From RHKX01 sp963823275 (GTDB lineage Bacteria; Actinomycetota; Thermoleophilia; Solirubrobacterales; 70-9): a stretch of DNA of 64,000 nt. The stretch covers positions 1,054,001 to 1,118,000 of the forward strand of contig CAWGKW010000002.1 in assembly GCA_963823275.1 (NCBI GenBank), read 5' to 3'. The translations under genes were made by a program, and so were the position numbers. This document shows, piece after piece, positions 25,128 through 33,135 of the stretch. The stretch's first letter is position 1. Each line of letters begins with the position of its first letter. The notes below the pieces were generated by a model. The model was not told the origin of the DNA. It saw only the letters and a program-made list of their open reading frames with translations, and ran no database searches.

Positions 25128-25616
25128 ATGCCCGCCGGTCCCGTACTGATCGCCTACGACGGCTCCGATACCGCCGAACATGCTTTGCGCGAGGCCGCGG
25201 CCGTGCTCCAGCAGCGTCGGGCGCTGGTCGTCAGCGTGTGGGAGGAGGAGCAGGGGCCCGTTTCCACCTTCGGGTCGTCGCCGTCAGTTGCCATGGGCGG
25301 AATGCCGATGCCGCCGGTCAGCCCGCCTGACGAGATCGACAAAGCGATGATGGAGATGCCGAACCGAACCGCGAAGCATGGCGCGGAGATCGCCAGGCAG
25401 GTGGGATTCGAGGCAGAGGCGCTGGCGGTCGAGGGTGAGGTGTCGGTCGCAGAGACCATCCTCGGGCTGGCGGCTGAGCGCGACGCGGTGGCGATCGTGG
25501 TCGGCGATCGCGGCCTCGGCCGTGTGGCCGAGCTTCTCGGCAGCACCTCGCGAGAAGTGATCCGCCACTCCACATGCCCGGTCCTGGTCGTGCGCATGCA
25601 AGCCGAGCAAGACTGA
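25128..25616 (+). CDS. universal stress protein (UspA fold), single domain
   Basis: A 162-residue Usp. The ATG at 25128 (MPAGPVLIAYDGSDTAEHAL) is preferred over an upstream TTG. The ATP-binding signature is at the C-terminus: VVGDRGLGRVAELLGSTS followed by STCPVLVV, close to G-x2-G-x9-G-S/T. A Met/Pro-rich insertion (MGGMPMPPVSPPDE) occurs near residues 60-75, which is not typical. It is one of three Usp genes in 25-36 kb; this one stands alone, convergent with the NAD(P)-binding protein. Confidence 0.88.
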   Translation: MPAGPVLIAYDGSDTAEHALREAAAVLQQRRALVVSVWEEEQGPVSTFGSSPSVAMGGMPMPPVSPPDEIDKAMMEMPNRTAKHGAEIARQVGFEAEALAVEGEVSVAETILGLAAERDAVAIVVGDRGLGRVAELLGSTSREVIRHSTCPVLVVRMQAEQD

Positions 25617-25641
25617 GGTTGCCCGACCCATCGCAGCGGGA

Positions 25642-26322
25642 TCAGGCGACGTGAGCGAGTGCCGAGGGGGTCTGGCAGCCGACGATCGCCGGGGCCTCGT
25701 GGACGAGATCGTCGTTCTCGAGGGCGTCCACCATGAACAGCGCGAAATCTATGCGGCGTGTGAGGTTGCTCTTGAGGATCGGGTCGCCCACGTGGCGGCT
25801 CCAAACGGGGAGGCCCTGACTGTCGCCCTCTTCAAGGTCGCTCCCTCGCACGACGGTCCACCGCGTGTCGCTCGCAAACACCCGCCGGCACGCCTCCACC
25901 TGGTCGTCGATGTCCGCGAAGCGAACGAGCCGAACGAGCGGAGTCATCAGCTTCAGGGATAGCCGGAGCTTCCACGAGTACACGTCCTGACCGTCGCGTG
26001 TGATGTGCCATCCGCAGGAGAACACCAGCCGCGCCCCCGGTTCTGCGTAGTCGAGCACGGCCTGGGCCGTTCCCGACGAGTAGTTGTGGACTCCCCGCGG
26101 CCAAAGCACCACGAGCACCCCGTCGCACCCCGCCACCGCTTGTCTGACGACATCGGGGTCGTCGGTCGCTCCCGGAAAGACGGTGATGCGCCCCTTGAAT
26201 GCATCGAGCTTCTTGACGCTCTGCTCCCTGCAGACACCGACCACCTCGTAGCCACGGTCAAGCGCGTGGCCCACCATGTACTGCCCGAGCTTCCCGGAGG
26301 CGCCAACGATGCAGACCCTCAT
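25642..26322 (-). CDS. NAD(P)-binding protein (atypical SDR / NmrA-like)
   Basis: A 226-residue Rossmann-fold protein of the atypical SDR group. The glycine motif GASGKLGQYMV at 7-17 is the G-x-x-G-x-x-G form; the central part has VVLWPRGVHNYS and the Cys-rich strand LVFSCGW. There is no canonical YxxxK, so it may be a redox sensor or a reductase of unusual substrate rather than a classical dehydrogenase. It is followed (upstream) by a small gene at 26332 on the same strand, nine bases away, and both probably form one transcript. Confidence 0.82.
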   Translation of the reverse strand: MRVCIVGASGKLGQYMVGHALDRGYEVVGVCREQSVKKLDAFKGRITVFPGATDDPDVVRQAVAGCDGVLVVLWPRGVHNYSSGTAQAVLDYAEPGARLVFSCGWHITRDGQDVYSWKLRLSLKLMTPLVRLVRFADIDDQVEACRRVFASDTRWTVVRGSDLEEGDSQGLPVWSRHVGDPILKSNLTRRIDFALFMVDALENDDLVHEAPAIVGCQTPSALAHVA

Positions 26323-26331
26323 CGCGTGCGC

Positions 26332-26526
26332 TCAGTCGATCAGCTTGGCCAGCTGGCGCAGCTCGGCGGCATTGTGTCCGACCATGATCTCGATCTCGGC
26401 TTCGGCGTTCTTCATCCCCTTGTGGATGTTCTCGAGCATCAGCTCGTCGCGGTAGGCGATTCGCTCGATCAGGTGGTGCGGGTCGGTGATCTCGCTCGCC
26501 TTGCCGCTCATGTCTGGTGCGGACAT
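26332..26526 (-). CDS. small alpha-helical protein, 64 aa
   Basis: A 64-residue protein read from the ATG at 26526 after a GGAG site. It begins MSAPDMSGKASEITDPHHLI and continues as a helix LMLENIHKGMKNAEAEIEIM to HNAAELRQLAKLID. It predicts two amphipathic helices; no known family. The downstream gene (NAD(P)-binding protein at 25642) starts nine bases later, so the two are probably co-transcribed. Confidence 0.6.
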   Translation of the reverse strand: MSAPDMSGKASEITDPHHLIERIAYRDELMLENIHKGMKNAEAEIEIMVGHNAAELRQLAKLID

Positions 26527-26645
26527 CGTGGACTCCTTCGTCGTTCAGGTCGATACACGCGGCCCCGGACTCTAAACGCGAGGGCGACGTCGTCGGCAGA
26601 TCGGGTTGGCCCATTCCCCCAAGGGCCGGCGGGGGAGGGTGCGGC

Positions 26646-27011
26646 CTACTCGGCGAGCCCGGCCATCGGAGGTCCGTAGCTGTTGTCGCCGGGGTCGCTC
26701 TCCTGCAGGTAGAGGACGAGCAGCACTATGGACCCGATGATCGGTATGAGCGAGATCAGGATCCACCAGCCGCTGCGGTTGGTGTCGTGCAGCCGCCGAA
26801 TGGCGACCGAGAGGCTCGGCAGGATCAGCACCGCCCAGACGAAGAGGGTCAGCAGCATGCTTTCCTCGAAGATGGTTCCGTCCAGGGCGCTGACGGCGAT
26901 TGCGACCAGGATCGAGAAGAGAAACCACCACCAGAACGCGGGTCGAGAGGCTCGGCCATCGAACCTCACGTAGTGTTCGAATCCAGACCTGACGGCCTCC
27001 GAAAAGCTCAT
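26646..27011 (-). CDS. DUF805 family membrane protein
   Basis: A 121-residue protein with three or four membrane helices. DUF805 landmarks are present: MSFSEAVRSGFEHYVRFDGR at the start, the aromatic PAFWWWFLFS in helix 1, and IRRLHDTNRSGWWILISLIP before the last helices. Function is unknown; a DUF805 paralogue lies 400 bases away on the other strand (27409). It is a single-gene unit. Confidence 0.88.
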   Translation of the reverse strand: MSFSEAVRSGFEHYVRFDGRASRPAFWWWFLFSILVAIAVSALDGTIFEESMLLTLFVWAVLILPSLSVAIRRLHDTNRSGWWILISLIPIIGSIVLLVLYLQESDPGDNSYGPPMAGLAE

Positions 27012-27075
27012 TCATCCCCCTTCGGTTTGCACAGCCCCCGGCGCATGCGTCCGGCTGGAGCGGAAACTAGCGGAG

Positions 27076-27129
27076 CCGGCCTTGGCGAGGCTCGAGGCCG
27101 GGCCTCCTGATCATCCGCTGGTGCGGATG
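27076..27129. terminator. two adjacent hairpins in the DUF805 intergenic gap
   Basis: CCGGCCT (27076-27082) pairs with AGGCCGG (27095-27101), and CATCCGC (27112-27118) pairs with GCGGATG (27123-27129) around a four-base loop. They lie just beyond the stop of the pseudogene fragment at 27150 on the minus strand and may be its old terminator. Confidence 0.5.
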
Positions 27130-27149
27130 GAAACGGGACCTGGCCCGCC

Positions 27150-27300
27150 CTATCCCTTCTTGATGACCTTGAACTTGACGACGGCGGGCTTGCTGACGTT
27201 GCGCGTCGTCGATGGCCCGGATCGAGATCTTGTGTCTCTTGCCCTTCGGCTTCTTGGTGCTCTTCGTGGCTCGCCGGTGCCGATGCGCGAGGTTCATGCG
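27150..27300 (-). pseudogene. frameshifted C-terminal fragment of a secreted beta-domain protein
   Basis: The minus strand reads KKPKGKRHKISIRAIDDAQR and then, after a one-base shift, NVSKPAVVKFKVIKKG and a stop at 27150. The two pieces together restore the pattern xKxKxxIRAxDxxGNxSxPxxxKFKV, seen also at 24123 and in the esterase at 37758. No start or upstream domains exist. The 27012-27408 stretch between the two DUF805 genes holds this fragment and two hairpins and no other gene I can see. Confidence 0.55.
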
Positions 27301-27408
27301 CCGCCTGGCGGGCCCCGTCGAGATGGGGGAGGGGCGGAGGATCGAACGGCTCGGCGTCGAAGAGGCGAGGGCATCAGACATCAACCACTGGACGGGAGCG
27401 ACACCTAC

Positions 27409-27771
27409 ATGTCATTCAGCGAAGCGATCAGCGACGGATTCTCCAAGTACGTGACCTTCAGCGGCCGCTCGTCGCGCTCCGCGTACTGGTGGTGGTACCT
27501 CTTCGCGCTGCTGGTGAGCGTGGCGGCCTCGCTGGTCGACCAGGTCCTGGGCACCGTCTTCGTCCTGTCGGGCATCGCATGGTTGGCCCTCATCCTCCCG
27601 AGTATCGCCGTCCTCGTCCGGCGATTCCACGACGCGGGCCACAGCGGCTGGTGGATTCTGATCATGCTCGTGCCGCTCGTGGGCTTCGTCGTCTGGCTGA
27701 TCTTCGCGCTGACCGACAGCAAGCCGCCCAACGAGTGGGGCGAGGGTCCCGACACGCCCGTTCCCGCCTGA
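27409..27771 (+). CDS. DUF805 family membrane protein (paralogue)
   Basis: A 120-residue protein close in pattern to the one at 26646: MSFSEAISDGFSKYVTFSGR, SAYWWWYLF in helix 1 and VRRFHDAGHSGWWILIMLVP. The ATG at 27409 follows GGGAG; the longer open frame upstream is not real coding sequence. The two DUF805 genes point away from each other with a pseudogene between. The next gene, DUF4389, follows 41 bases later and is probably in the same transcript. Confidence 0.9.
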   Translation: MSFSEAISDGFSKYVTFSGRSSRSAYWWWYLFALLVSVAASLVDQVLGTVFVLSGIAWLALILPSIAVLVRRFHDAGHSGWWILIMLVPLVGFVVWLIFALTDSKPPNEWGEGPDTPVPA

Positions 27772-27812
27772 GGCATGGCCGGCCCCCGTTCTCACCGACC
27801 CGAAGGAGCAGC

Positions 27813-28442
27813 ATGGATCCCTACCCAGTTCAGTTCGCCGTCGAGTACCCGGACCGTCCGCTCAATCGCCTGACCAGCTTCTTCCGCCCCTTCACCGTCA
27901 TCCCGATAATGATCCTGGTCGGGGCGCTCGTGGGCTACTCGACCGGGTACTCCGAGCCGGGGGAGGGTTCAGTCAACGTCGCGGTGGCGGGCGTCGGGCT
28001 CCTCTTCCTTCCCGTCCTGTTGATGATCCTCTTCCGCGGACGCTATCCGCGCTGGTGGTTCGATTGGAACCTGCAGCTGCTTCGCTTCCTCAACCGAGTG
28101 GCCGCTTACGCGCTGCTGATGGATGATCGGTACCCATCGACGGAGGAACAGCAGGCGGTGGCGCTCGATTTCCCCTATCCGGACGTCGGCGAGGATCTGG
28201 ACCGAGGCTTGCCGCTGGTCAAGTGGCTGCTCGCGATTCCGCACTACATCGTGCTCCTCATCCTTGACATCGGCGTCCTGTTTACGGTGCTGATCGCCTG
28301 GTTCTCGATCCTCTTCACCGGAAGCTATCCACGGTCGCTGTTCAACTACGTCGAGGGTGTACTGCGCTGGCACAACCGCGTCATCGGTTACGCCTTCGTC
28401 CTGGTCACCGACCGCTACCCGCCCTTCCGCCTCGGAGGTTGA
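27813..28442 (+). CDS. DUF4389 domain membrane protein
   Basis: A 209-residue protein starting at ATG 27813 (GAAGGAGCAGC upstream). DUF4389 marks are YPVQFAVEYPDRPLNRLTSF at the start, FRGRYPRWWFDWNLQLLRFL in the middle and GSYPRSLFNYVEGVLRWHNR near the end. The two halves are internally related: each has PRWWF/PRSLF followed by a helix with RFLNRVAAYA/RWHNRVIGYA. Two or three membrane helices per half are seen. Function unknown; it follows DUF805 and precedes the flavodoxin-like gene. Confidence 0.88.
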   Translation: MDPYPVQFAVEYPDRPLNRLTSFFRPFTVIPIMILVGALVGYSTGYSEPGEGSVNVAVAGVGLLFLPVLLMILFRGRYPRWWFDWNLQLLRFLNRVAAYALLMDDRYPSTEEQQAVALDFPYPDVGEDLDRGLPLVKWLLAIPHYIVLLILDIGVLFTVLIAWFSILFTGSYPRSLFNYVEGVLRWHNRVIGYAFVLVTDRYPPFRLGG

Positions 28443-28449
28443 GACGAGC

Positions 28450-28959
28450 ATCGCACGCGTCGCCGTCGTCACCGCCAGCAAGCACGATGCCACCCGCGAG
28501 GTCGGGGAGGCGATCGCAGAACGGCTGAGGGTCGGTGGGCACGATGCCCACGTCGAGGATGCCGAGCAGGTGGGCGCGCTCGAGGCTGGGTCGGCGATCG
28601 TGCTCGGGAGCGCCATCTACATGGGCCGTTGGCTGAAGCCGGCGCGCAGCCTCGCCTCCCGCCTGGGCGCCGAACCGGAACCGCGGGACGTATGGCTGTT
28701 CAGCGTCGGCCCGATCGGCGACCCCCCCGAACCGGAGCCGCCCCTCCCCGAGGAGCTGGTCGGCGCCGAGCTGGCTGGCCGGGCCCGAGATTTCAGGACG
28801 TTCGCCGGCCGGCTCGATCGCGATGCCCTGGGCCGCTTGGAGCGGATCGCGATCAAAGCCCAGGACGCGCCGGAGGGCGACTTCAGAGAATGGACCGCGA
28901 TTGACCGGTGGGCCGACGAGATCGCGGCCGAGTTGGGCCGAGGGCCCGGCATGGAGTAG
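28450..28959 (+). CDS. flavodoxin-like protein (HemG/menaquinone-dependent type), no canonical start codon
   Basis: A flavodoxin-fold protein of about 169 residues. ARVAVVTASKHDATREVGEA is the FMN phosphate loop of HemG-like flavodoxins (compare YASKHGAT), and IVLGSAIYMGRWLKPAR and VWLFSVGPIGD are later FMN-contact loops. The frame is open across the end of the DUF4389 gene, but the only in-frame codon near a ribosome-binding site is ATC at 28450, 10 bases after GGAGGT; there is no ATG, GTG or TTG nearby in frame. I therefore place the start there tentatively. Either an ATC start is used, or a base differs from the true sequence. It follows DUF4389 with no gap. Confidence 0.75.
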   Translation: MARVAVVTASKHDATREVGEAIAERLRVGGHDAHVEDAEQVGALEAGSAIVLGSAIYMGRWLKPARSLASRLGAEPEPRDVWLFSVGPIGDPPEPEPPLPEELVGAELAGRARDFRTFAGRLDRDALGRLERIAIKAQDAPEGDFREWTAIDRWADEIAAELGRGPGME

Positions 28960-28961
28960 GA

Positions 28962-28986
28962 CCCGGGGATCGCTCGCCTCCCCGGG
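28962..28986 (+). terminator. hairpin after the flavodoxin-like gene
   Basis: CCCGGGGA at 28962-28969 pairs perfectly with TCCCCGGG at 28979-28986 (nine-base loop), starting two bases after the stop codon. It probably ends the DUF805-DUF4389-flavodoxin transcript; there is no T-tract. Confidence 0.65.
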
Positions 28987-29080
28987 CGCAAGGCTTTGCC
29001 AAGTCCTTGCTCAATGGTTGCCTCTCCTTGGCTATCGGCCTCCTACCGTCGGGCTCTCACTCTGTCGAACAAGGAGGATC

Positions 29081-29449
29081 ATGAAACGCTCAATTCTCGT
29101 GGGCATGCTCGTCGCGTTGCTGGCGCTCGGCGCCAACAACGTCGCGCTCGGCGGGCCCAGCTATCCAACCAGTCTGTCAATCGGCTACTCACCCTCATCG
29201 GGCGGGTCCTTCGCGGGCAAGCTGCGCTCCCACGCCGGATGCGTCGGCGGGCGCAAGGTCGTCGTCTACCGCAAGGGCCCCGGCAGCGATCGGTCGGTCG
29301 GCAATTCCACCGCCGCGCCGAGCGGGAGGTGGAGCGTGGCCGCCGCCAAGCCCTCGGCCGGTGACTACTACGCCAAGACGAAAGGGCGGACCCTGAACTC
29401 CGGCGGCAAGTGCGCCGCGGCCAAGTCCGTGAGCACTCACGTCTCCTAG
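29081..29449 (+). CDS. small secreted protein, 122 aa
   Basis: A 122-residue protein with a signal peptide (MKRSILVGMLVALLALGANN, cleavage near ALGGP) and an excellent ribosome-binding site AAGGAGGATC before the ATG. The mature part is Ser/Gly/Lys-rich and beta-prone: SIGYSPSSGGSFAGKLRSHA, RKVVVYRKGPGSD and a closing GKCAAAKSVSTHVS. Two cysteines (in HAGCVG and GKCAAA) could form a disulfide. This resembles the short carbohydrate- or Ig-like repeats of secreted actinobacterial proteins; no function is assigned. Confidence 0.7.
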   Translation: MKRSILVGMLVALLALGANNVALGGPSYPTSLSIGYSPSSGGSFAGKLRSHAGCVGGRKVVVYRKGPGSDRSVGNSTAAPSGRWSVAAAKPSAGDYYAKTKGRTLNSGGKCAAAKSVSTHVS

Positions 29450-29491
29450 CCGCAGAGAGTTCCCCGCAACCGAGGGAGGAACGGTGGCCGT

Positions 29492-30319
29492 CTAGACGTT
29501 GACCGCCTCGGCGATCACGGCGGCCACCGCCTCGGGTTTCTCCAGCGTGGGGAGGTGGGCCACGCCCGGTATCTCGACCGCCTCATCGAGGTTTGCGAGG
29601 CGGCCGGCGAGGATGCGGCATCGGTCAATGACGACGGGGATGTCGAGATCGCCCCAGATGACCGTGGCGGGCGCTTCGATCTCCTCCAGGCGCGACCACG
29701 CATCCCTAGGCTCGTGCGCTGACTCGGCGGGCTGGGGGGATGCGAGGGCGATCGCGTTCATGTTCAACGCCAGTGAGCGGGCGTCTCCGATCACCCGTCC
29801 GTCGGGGCCGGCCGGTCCGTCGAGCCAGAGGCGGACCTCCAATCTGTTGGTGGCATCCAGGTCTCCCGAGGCCTCGGCCAGTTCGATGTCCTCGGCGAGC
29901 CGCAGTGTGTCGGGGTCCAGCTCATCGTCGTCCTCCTCGGGGGCGCCGCTGATCGCGGGTGCGAGCAGGACGAGTCCGGCCACTCGCTCGGGGTTGCTCA
30001 GCGCCAGATCGAGCGCGATCAGCCCACCCTGGGAGTTGCCGACCAGCCACGCCGGTGCGTCGGTTGCGGCGTCGAGAACTGCGAGCAGATCGCCGAGATC
30101 GTCGAAGGGGGACTCCGATCCCGGCGTCCCGCCGAAGCCGCGCCGATCGTAGGCGACGACCGCGGCGCCTCGGGCGTTGAGGTCGGAAGCCACCTTGCTC
30201 CACGAGCGACGGTCGGCAACGCCGGCGTGCAGCAGCACGATGGTTGCCCCCTCGCCAGGCAGGCGGTCGGCGGCAAGCTTGGTTCCGTCGCCGGTCGTGA
30301 AGAGCGCGGGCGGAGACAT
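29492..30319 (-). CDS. alpha/beta hydrolase
   Basis: A 275-residue alpha/beta hydrolase. The nucleophile elbow is GNSQGG with S96; D226 (WGDLDIPV) and H255 (GVAHLPTLEKPE) complete the triad, and the oxyanion residue is in LLHAGVADRRSW near 30-40. Esterase, lactonase or haloperoxidase-like activity is possible. No lid domain insertion is obvious beyond about residues 125-205. It is convergent with the secreted protein at 29081 and upstream of the NarL-type regulator, but not clearly in the same operon. Confidence 0.88.
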   Translation of the reverse strand: MSPPALFTTGDGTKLAADRLPGEGATIVLLHAGVADRRSWSKVASDLNARGAAVVAYDRRGFGGTPGSESPFDDLGDLLAVLDAATDAPAWLVGNSQGGLIALDLALSNPERVAGLVLLAPAISGAPEEDDDELDPDTLRLAEDIELAEASGDLDATNRLEVRLWLDGPAGPDGRVIGDARSLALNMNAIALASPQPAESAHEPRDAWSRLEEIEAPATVIWGDLDIPVVIDRCRILAGRLANLDEAVEIPGVAHLPTLEKPEAVAAVIAEAVNV

Positions 30320-30357
30320 TGCGGGGACCGTATCGGCGCGCGCTCCTCGCCGGGAGC

Positions 30358-31014
30358 CTAGTTCGGCATCAGCTCGTTGTCGACGGCATAGGCGACGAGC
30401 TCCGCGCGGGTCGAGGCGCCCGACTTGCGCTGGACGTTGGCCCTGTGCGTCTCGACCGTCCGGACGCTGAGAACGAGCCGGTCGGCGATCTCGGGGTTCG
30501 TGTAGCCGAGGGCCAGCAGGCCGAGGATCTCCGTCTCACGGGGGGTCAGGTGGTCGGGGGGTCCGCTCTGGGGCGGCTCGGCCGCAAGTCGAGCTCCGAG
30601 GCTCGGGTTGATGTAGGTGTCGCCGGCGATCACCGCCCGGATCGCTCCCACCAGCTCACTCGCGGCGGACTGCTTGACCACGTAGCCCTTCGCCCCGCTC
30701 TGCAGCGCCTGGCGTGCGAAGGCCGGTTCGGCCTGCATCGTCAAGACGATGATCGCGGTGGCGGGGGAGGCCTCCTGGATGCGAGGGATCGCATCCAGCC
30801 CGGAGACCCTGGGCATGTTGATGTCGAGCACCAGGATCGTCGGCTTGTGGCCGAGCGCATATCGGACGGCGTCGTCACCGTCGCCGGCCTCCGCGACGAC
30901 GGTCATGTCGGGTTGCGCCTCGAGCACCATGCGGATCCCGCTGCGAACGATCTCATGGTCGTCCGCGAGGACGATCGAGATCGCGTCGGGGGTCTCGGTC
31001 GCTGATTCGCTCAC
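30358..31014 (-). CDS. NarL/FixJ-type response regulator
   Basis: A 218-residue two-component regulator with a receiver domain (1-125) and a LuxR-type DNA-binding domain (150-215). Phospho-acceptor D64 lies in VLDINMP, with the acidic pocket DDH at 18-20, T92 and K114 in their expected places; the HTH is LTPRETEILGLLALGYTNPE followed by VRTVETHRANVQRKSG. The start is GTG 31014, which overlaps the stop of the SRPBCC-like gene (GTGA). No kinase is adjacent. The GAF-GAF kinase at 35701 is of the type that pairs with such regulators, so they may be partners (inference). Confidence 0.93.
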   Translation of the reverse strand: MSESATETPDAISIVLADDHEIVRSGIRMVLEAQPDMTVVAEAGDGDDAVRYALGHKPTILVLDINMPRVSGLDAIPRIQEASPATAIIVLTMQAEPAFARQALQSGAKGYVVKQSAASELVGAIRAVIAGDTYINPSLGARLAAEPPQSGPPDHLTPRETEILGLLALGYTNPEIADRLVLSVRTVETHRANVQRKSGASTRAELVAYAVDNELMPN

Positions 31015-31625
31015 GCCGGGAGCCTAGTCGGCGGGCGATCGATCGAGCGGGAAAGGGAGGCCTGGTCAGCGATCATGTCGAGCACCAGTTCGCGTGTCAG
31101 GGCGGCGAACGGCGAGATCAGCCTCCAGTAGAGGCGGAACCTGCGGGACGCGGCCGCATCGGTGGCATTCGTTCTGGTCTCGGTGATCAGCAGGCTCCGG
31201 TGGTCGGCAAGGGGCTGAACGGTGAAGCTCCAACCCACCCTGACCGAGCCCGGACCCGGGTCATTGAACAAGCTGTGTGTCAGGCCGTTCTCGGGAACTC
31301 GGTCATCCCACATCACCAGTCCGAGCACGAGCTCATATGGCGGATGGTCGCTGAGCACGATCCAGTAGCCGGAGCCGACGAGGTCGGAGATGGTCGCGTG
31401 AGAGATCGCCGGCTCCGGCGGCCGTCCGCGAAGCCGACTCCCGATCCTCACGGGAAGACCTCGAACGGCGGAAAGCATGCCGACGACCCGTGAGGAGCTC
31501 ATATCCGTGGCGCGGATCGCACTGAACGTCTGATCCACATCCGCCTCCACGATCACAGCCTGGCGCGTCGTGGTCATCGCGTCCGGGATCACGTTGCTCA
31601 GCCCTTCCGAGATCGTCTCGACCAT
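31011..31625 (-). CDS. SRPBCC/START-like ligand-binding-fold protein
   Basis: A 204-residue protein. The ATG at 31625 is preferred: a GGAGGG motif precedes it, and the alternative GTG six bases upstream lies inside that motif. It reads AVIVEADVDQTFSAIRATDM, then RIGSRLRGRPPE and VGWSFTVQPLADHRSLLITE, the long helix ALTRELVLDMIADQ closing the fold. This is the pattern of the SRPBCC superfamily, which binds hydrophobic ligands or acts as a polyketide cyclase/dehydratase-like protein. It is translationally coupled to the NarL-type regulator downstream, suggesting a role in the same response. Confidence 0.75.
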   Translation of the reverse strand: MVETISEGLSNVIPDAMTTTRQAVIVEADVDQTFSAIRATDMSSSRVVGMLSAVRGLPVRIGSRLRGRPPEPAISHATISDLVGSGYWIVLSDHPPYELVLGLVMWDDRVPENGLTHSLFNDPGPGSVRVGWSFTVQPLADHRSLLITETRTNATDAAASRRFRLYWRLISPFAALTRELVLDMIADQASLSRSIDRPPTRLPA

Positions 31626-31765
31626 GCGCACCCTCCGGGACCCATTGCTTCAGCCTCGGGTAGAGGTTCGCCGCAGGCGCCCGGAGGCGCATCGGGAATT
31701 CCCGCTGCAGCCCATCGGTACTGAACACGGACGCAGCTCCAGGCGCGTTGCTCTATGAAGGGCGG

Positions 31766-32485
31766 GTGCTTGAGCTGATCTTCGTCGCGAGTCTGACCGC
31801 GATCGCGAGCGGGGTCGGGGCGATACCCGTGTTCGCCCTCGGCGTTCCGGCGGCGCGGTGGCGCGCGGTGATGGTCGGGTTCGCGGCCGGAGTGATGACG
31901 GTCGCGGCAATCATCGGCCTGCTGATACCCGGGCTCCGGGAGGGGCCGACGCTGGAGGTCATGGCCGGCGTGCTCGTCGGCGTCGTCCTGCTCGTCATCC
32001 TGAGGCGATGGCTGCGCAACCGGGGTGAGATCGGCGTGAGCGGCACGACGACCTCGGTCCTGGTCTTCGTGGTCCTCTTCGCCCACAGCCTGCCGGAGGG
32101 ATTTGCAATCGGAACGGCCTACGCGTCCTCGACGGCCGGGTTGGGACTTTTCGTCGTGATCGCGATAGCTGTGCAGAACATCCCGGAGGGGACGAGCGTC
32201 GCGATCCCGATGTCGATCAACGGTCGCAGCGGCTCCGACCAGTTCTGGGCTGCGGTTCTGTCCAGCTCGCCACAACCAATCGGCGCGGTGATCGCCTACC
32301 TGTTCGTCGAGCGGGTCGAAGCACTGCTTCCGCTCTCGTTCGGTTTCGCGGCCGGCGCGATGCTCGCCCTGGTGATCATGCAGCTCCTGCCCGATGCAAT
32401 CAACGAGGATGCCGGCCGCGGTTCGCTGGGCGTGGCCGTGGGCGTACTGTTCATGGCGCTGATCAGCGTGGTCCTCAGCGTCTGA
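31766..32485 (+). CDS. ZIP family metal transporter (second copy)
   Basis: A 239-residue ZIP permease with about seven to eight helices. The signatures HSLPEG in helix IV (VLFAHSLPEGFAIG) and QNIPEG in helix V (AVQNIPEGTSVAIP) are the metal-binding pair of the ZupT-like ZIPs. The start is taken at GTG 31766 (GAAGGG upstream); a TTG at 31748 adds six residues. It diverges from the SRPBCC-response regulator pair. No metal operator is obvious here, in contrast to the ZIP gene at 15195. Confidence 0.9.
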   Translation: MLELIFVASLTAIASGVGAIPVFALGVPAARWRAVMVGFAAGVMTVAAIIGLLIPGLREGPTLEVMAGVLVGVVLLVILRRWLRNRGEIGVSGTTTSVLVFVVLFAHSLPEGFAIGTAYASSTAGLGLFVVIAIAVQNIPEGTSVAIPMSINGRSGSDQFWAAVLSSSPQPIGAVIAYLFVERVEALLPLSFGFAAGAMLALVIMQLLPDAINEDAGRGSLGVAVGVLFMALISVVLSV

Positions 32486-32619
32486 GGGGACCGAGGCGCC
32501 CTGATCGGGCAATCCGTAGTGCGGGCGGATGCAAGGCAGGCCCCTCTGCGTATATGTTCGACGTTACGGGAGGCACAAGTTGTGGCATGCCCGCTCGGTA
32601 TCGACCCAAAGGAGATCAG

Positions 32620-33045
32620 GTGTTCAAGACAATCGTGATCGGGCTGGACGGCTCGGAAAGCGCAAGTGCTGCAATTCCGGCGGCGGTTGAGCTCGCCCGG
32701 TTGAGCGGCGGGAGCATCGTGGTCGCACATGTCGACGAGCGGATTGCCGCGAAGGGCGACATGCCCTCGGTCCGTGCCGACGAGGGCGAGGTCAAGGCCG
32801 CGATCACGAGTGAGGCGGAGCGCATCACCGCCGACGGTGTCGAGGCGCGGGTGGAGACTGCCTCGGTCGTCCTCGGGGGTCCGGCTCACTCGATCGAGTC
32901 GATCGCCGACGACGCCGGCGCTGACGTGATCGTGGTGGGCGCGAAGGGTAGGTCCGGAATCTCGGGTCTGCTGCTCGGCAGCGTCCCCGATCGACTGCTT
33001 CACATCTCCAAGCGTCCCGTGCTGGTAATCCCCGCGGGCAAGTAG
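32620..33045 (+). CDS. universal stress protein (single UspA domain)
   Basis: A 141-residue Usp starting at GTG 32620, which follows AAAGGAGATCAG; longer frames upstream are less likely. MFKTIVIGLDGSESA is the usual N-terminus and VVGAKGRSGISGLLLGSVPD followed by RPVLVIPAGK is the ATP-binding signature with the Gly-x9-Gly-Ser spacing. It is probably a nucleotide-binding stress protein. It lies upstream of the FAD-dependent oxidoreductase on the same strand, about 90 bases apart. Confidence 0.93.
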   Translation: MFKTIVIGLDGSESASAAIPAAVELARLSGGSIVVAHVDERIAAKGDMPSVRADEGEVKAAITSEAERITADGVEARVETASVVLGGPAHSIESIADDAGADVIVVGAKGRSGISGLLLGSVPDRLLHISKRPVLVIPAGK

Positions 33046-33135
33046 CGGGGTAGATCGATTGGCCCCCCGCTCGCCGTATGGGCTGCGACGTTGAGTTCCG
33101 GCGCCGCAACCGAGCGGGAGACCCAACCGCGCCCG

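Noticed and set aside
27085..27110. A possible tRNA 3' end (RPGLEPR in the antisense frame)
   Set aside because: No TTCGA T-loop or cloverleaf can be built here; it is part of a simple hairpin.
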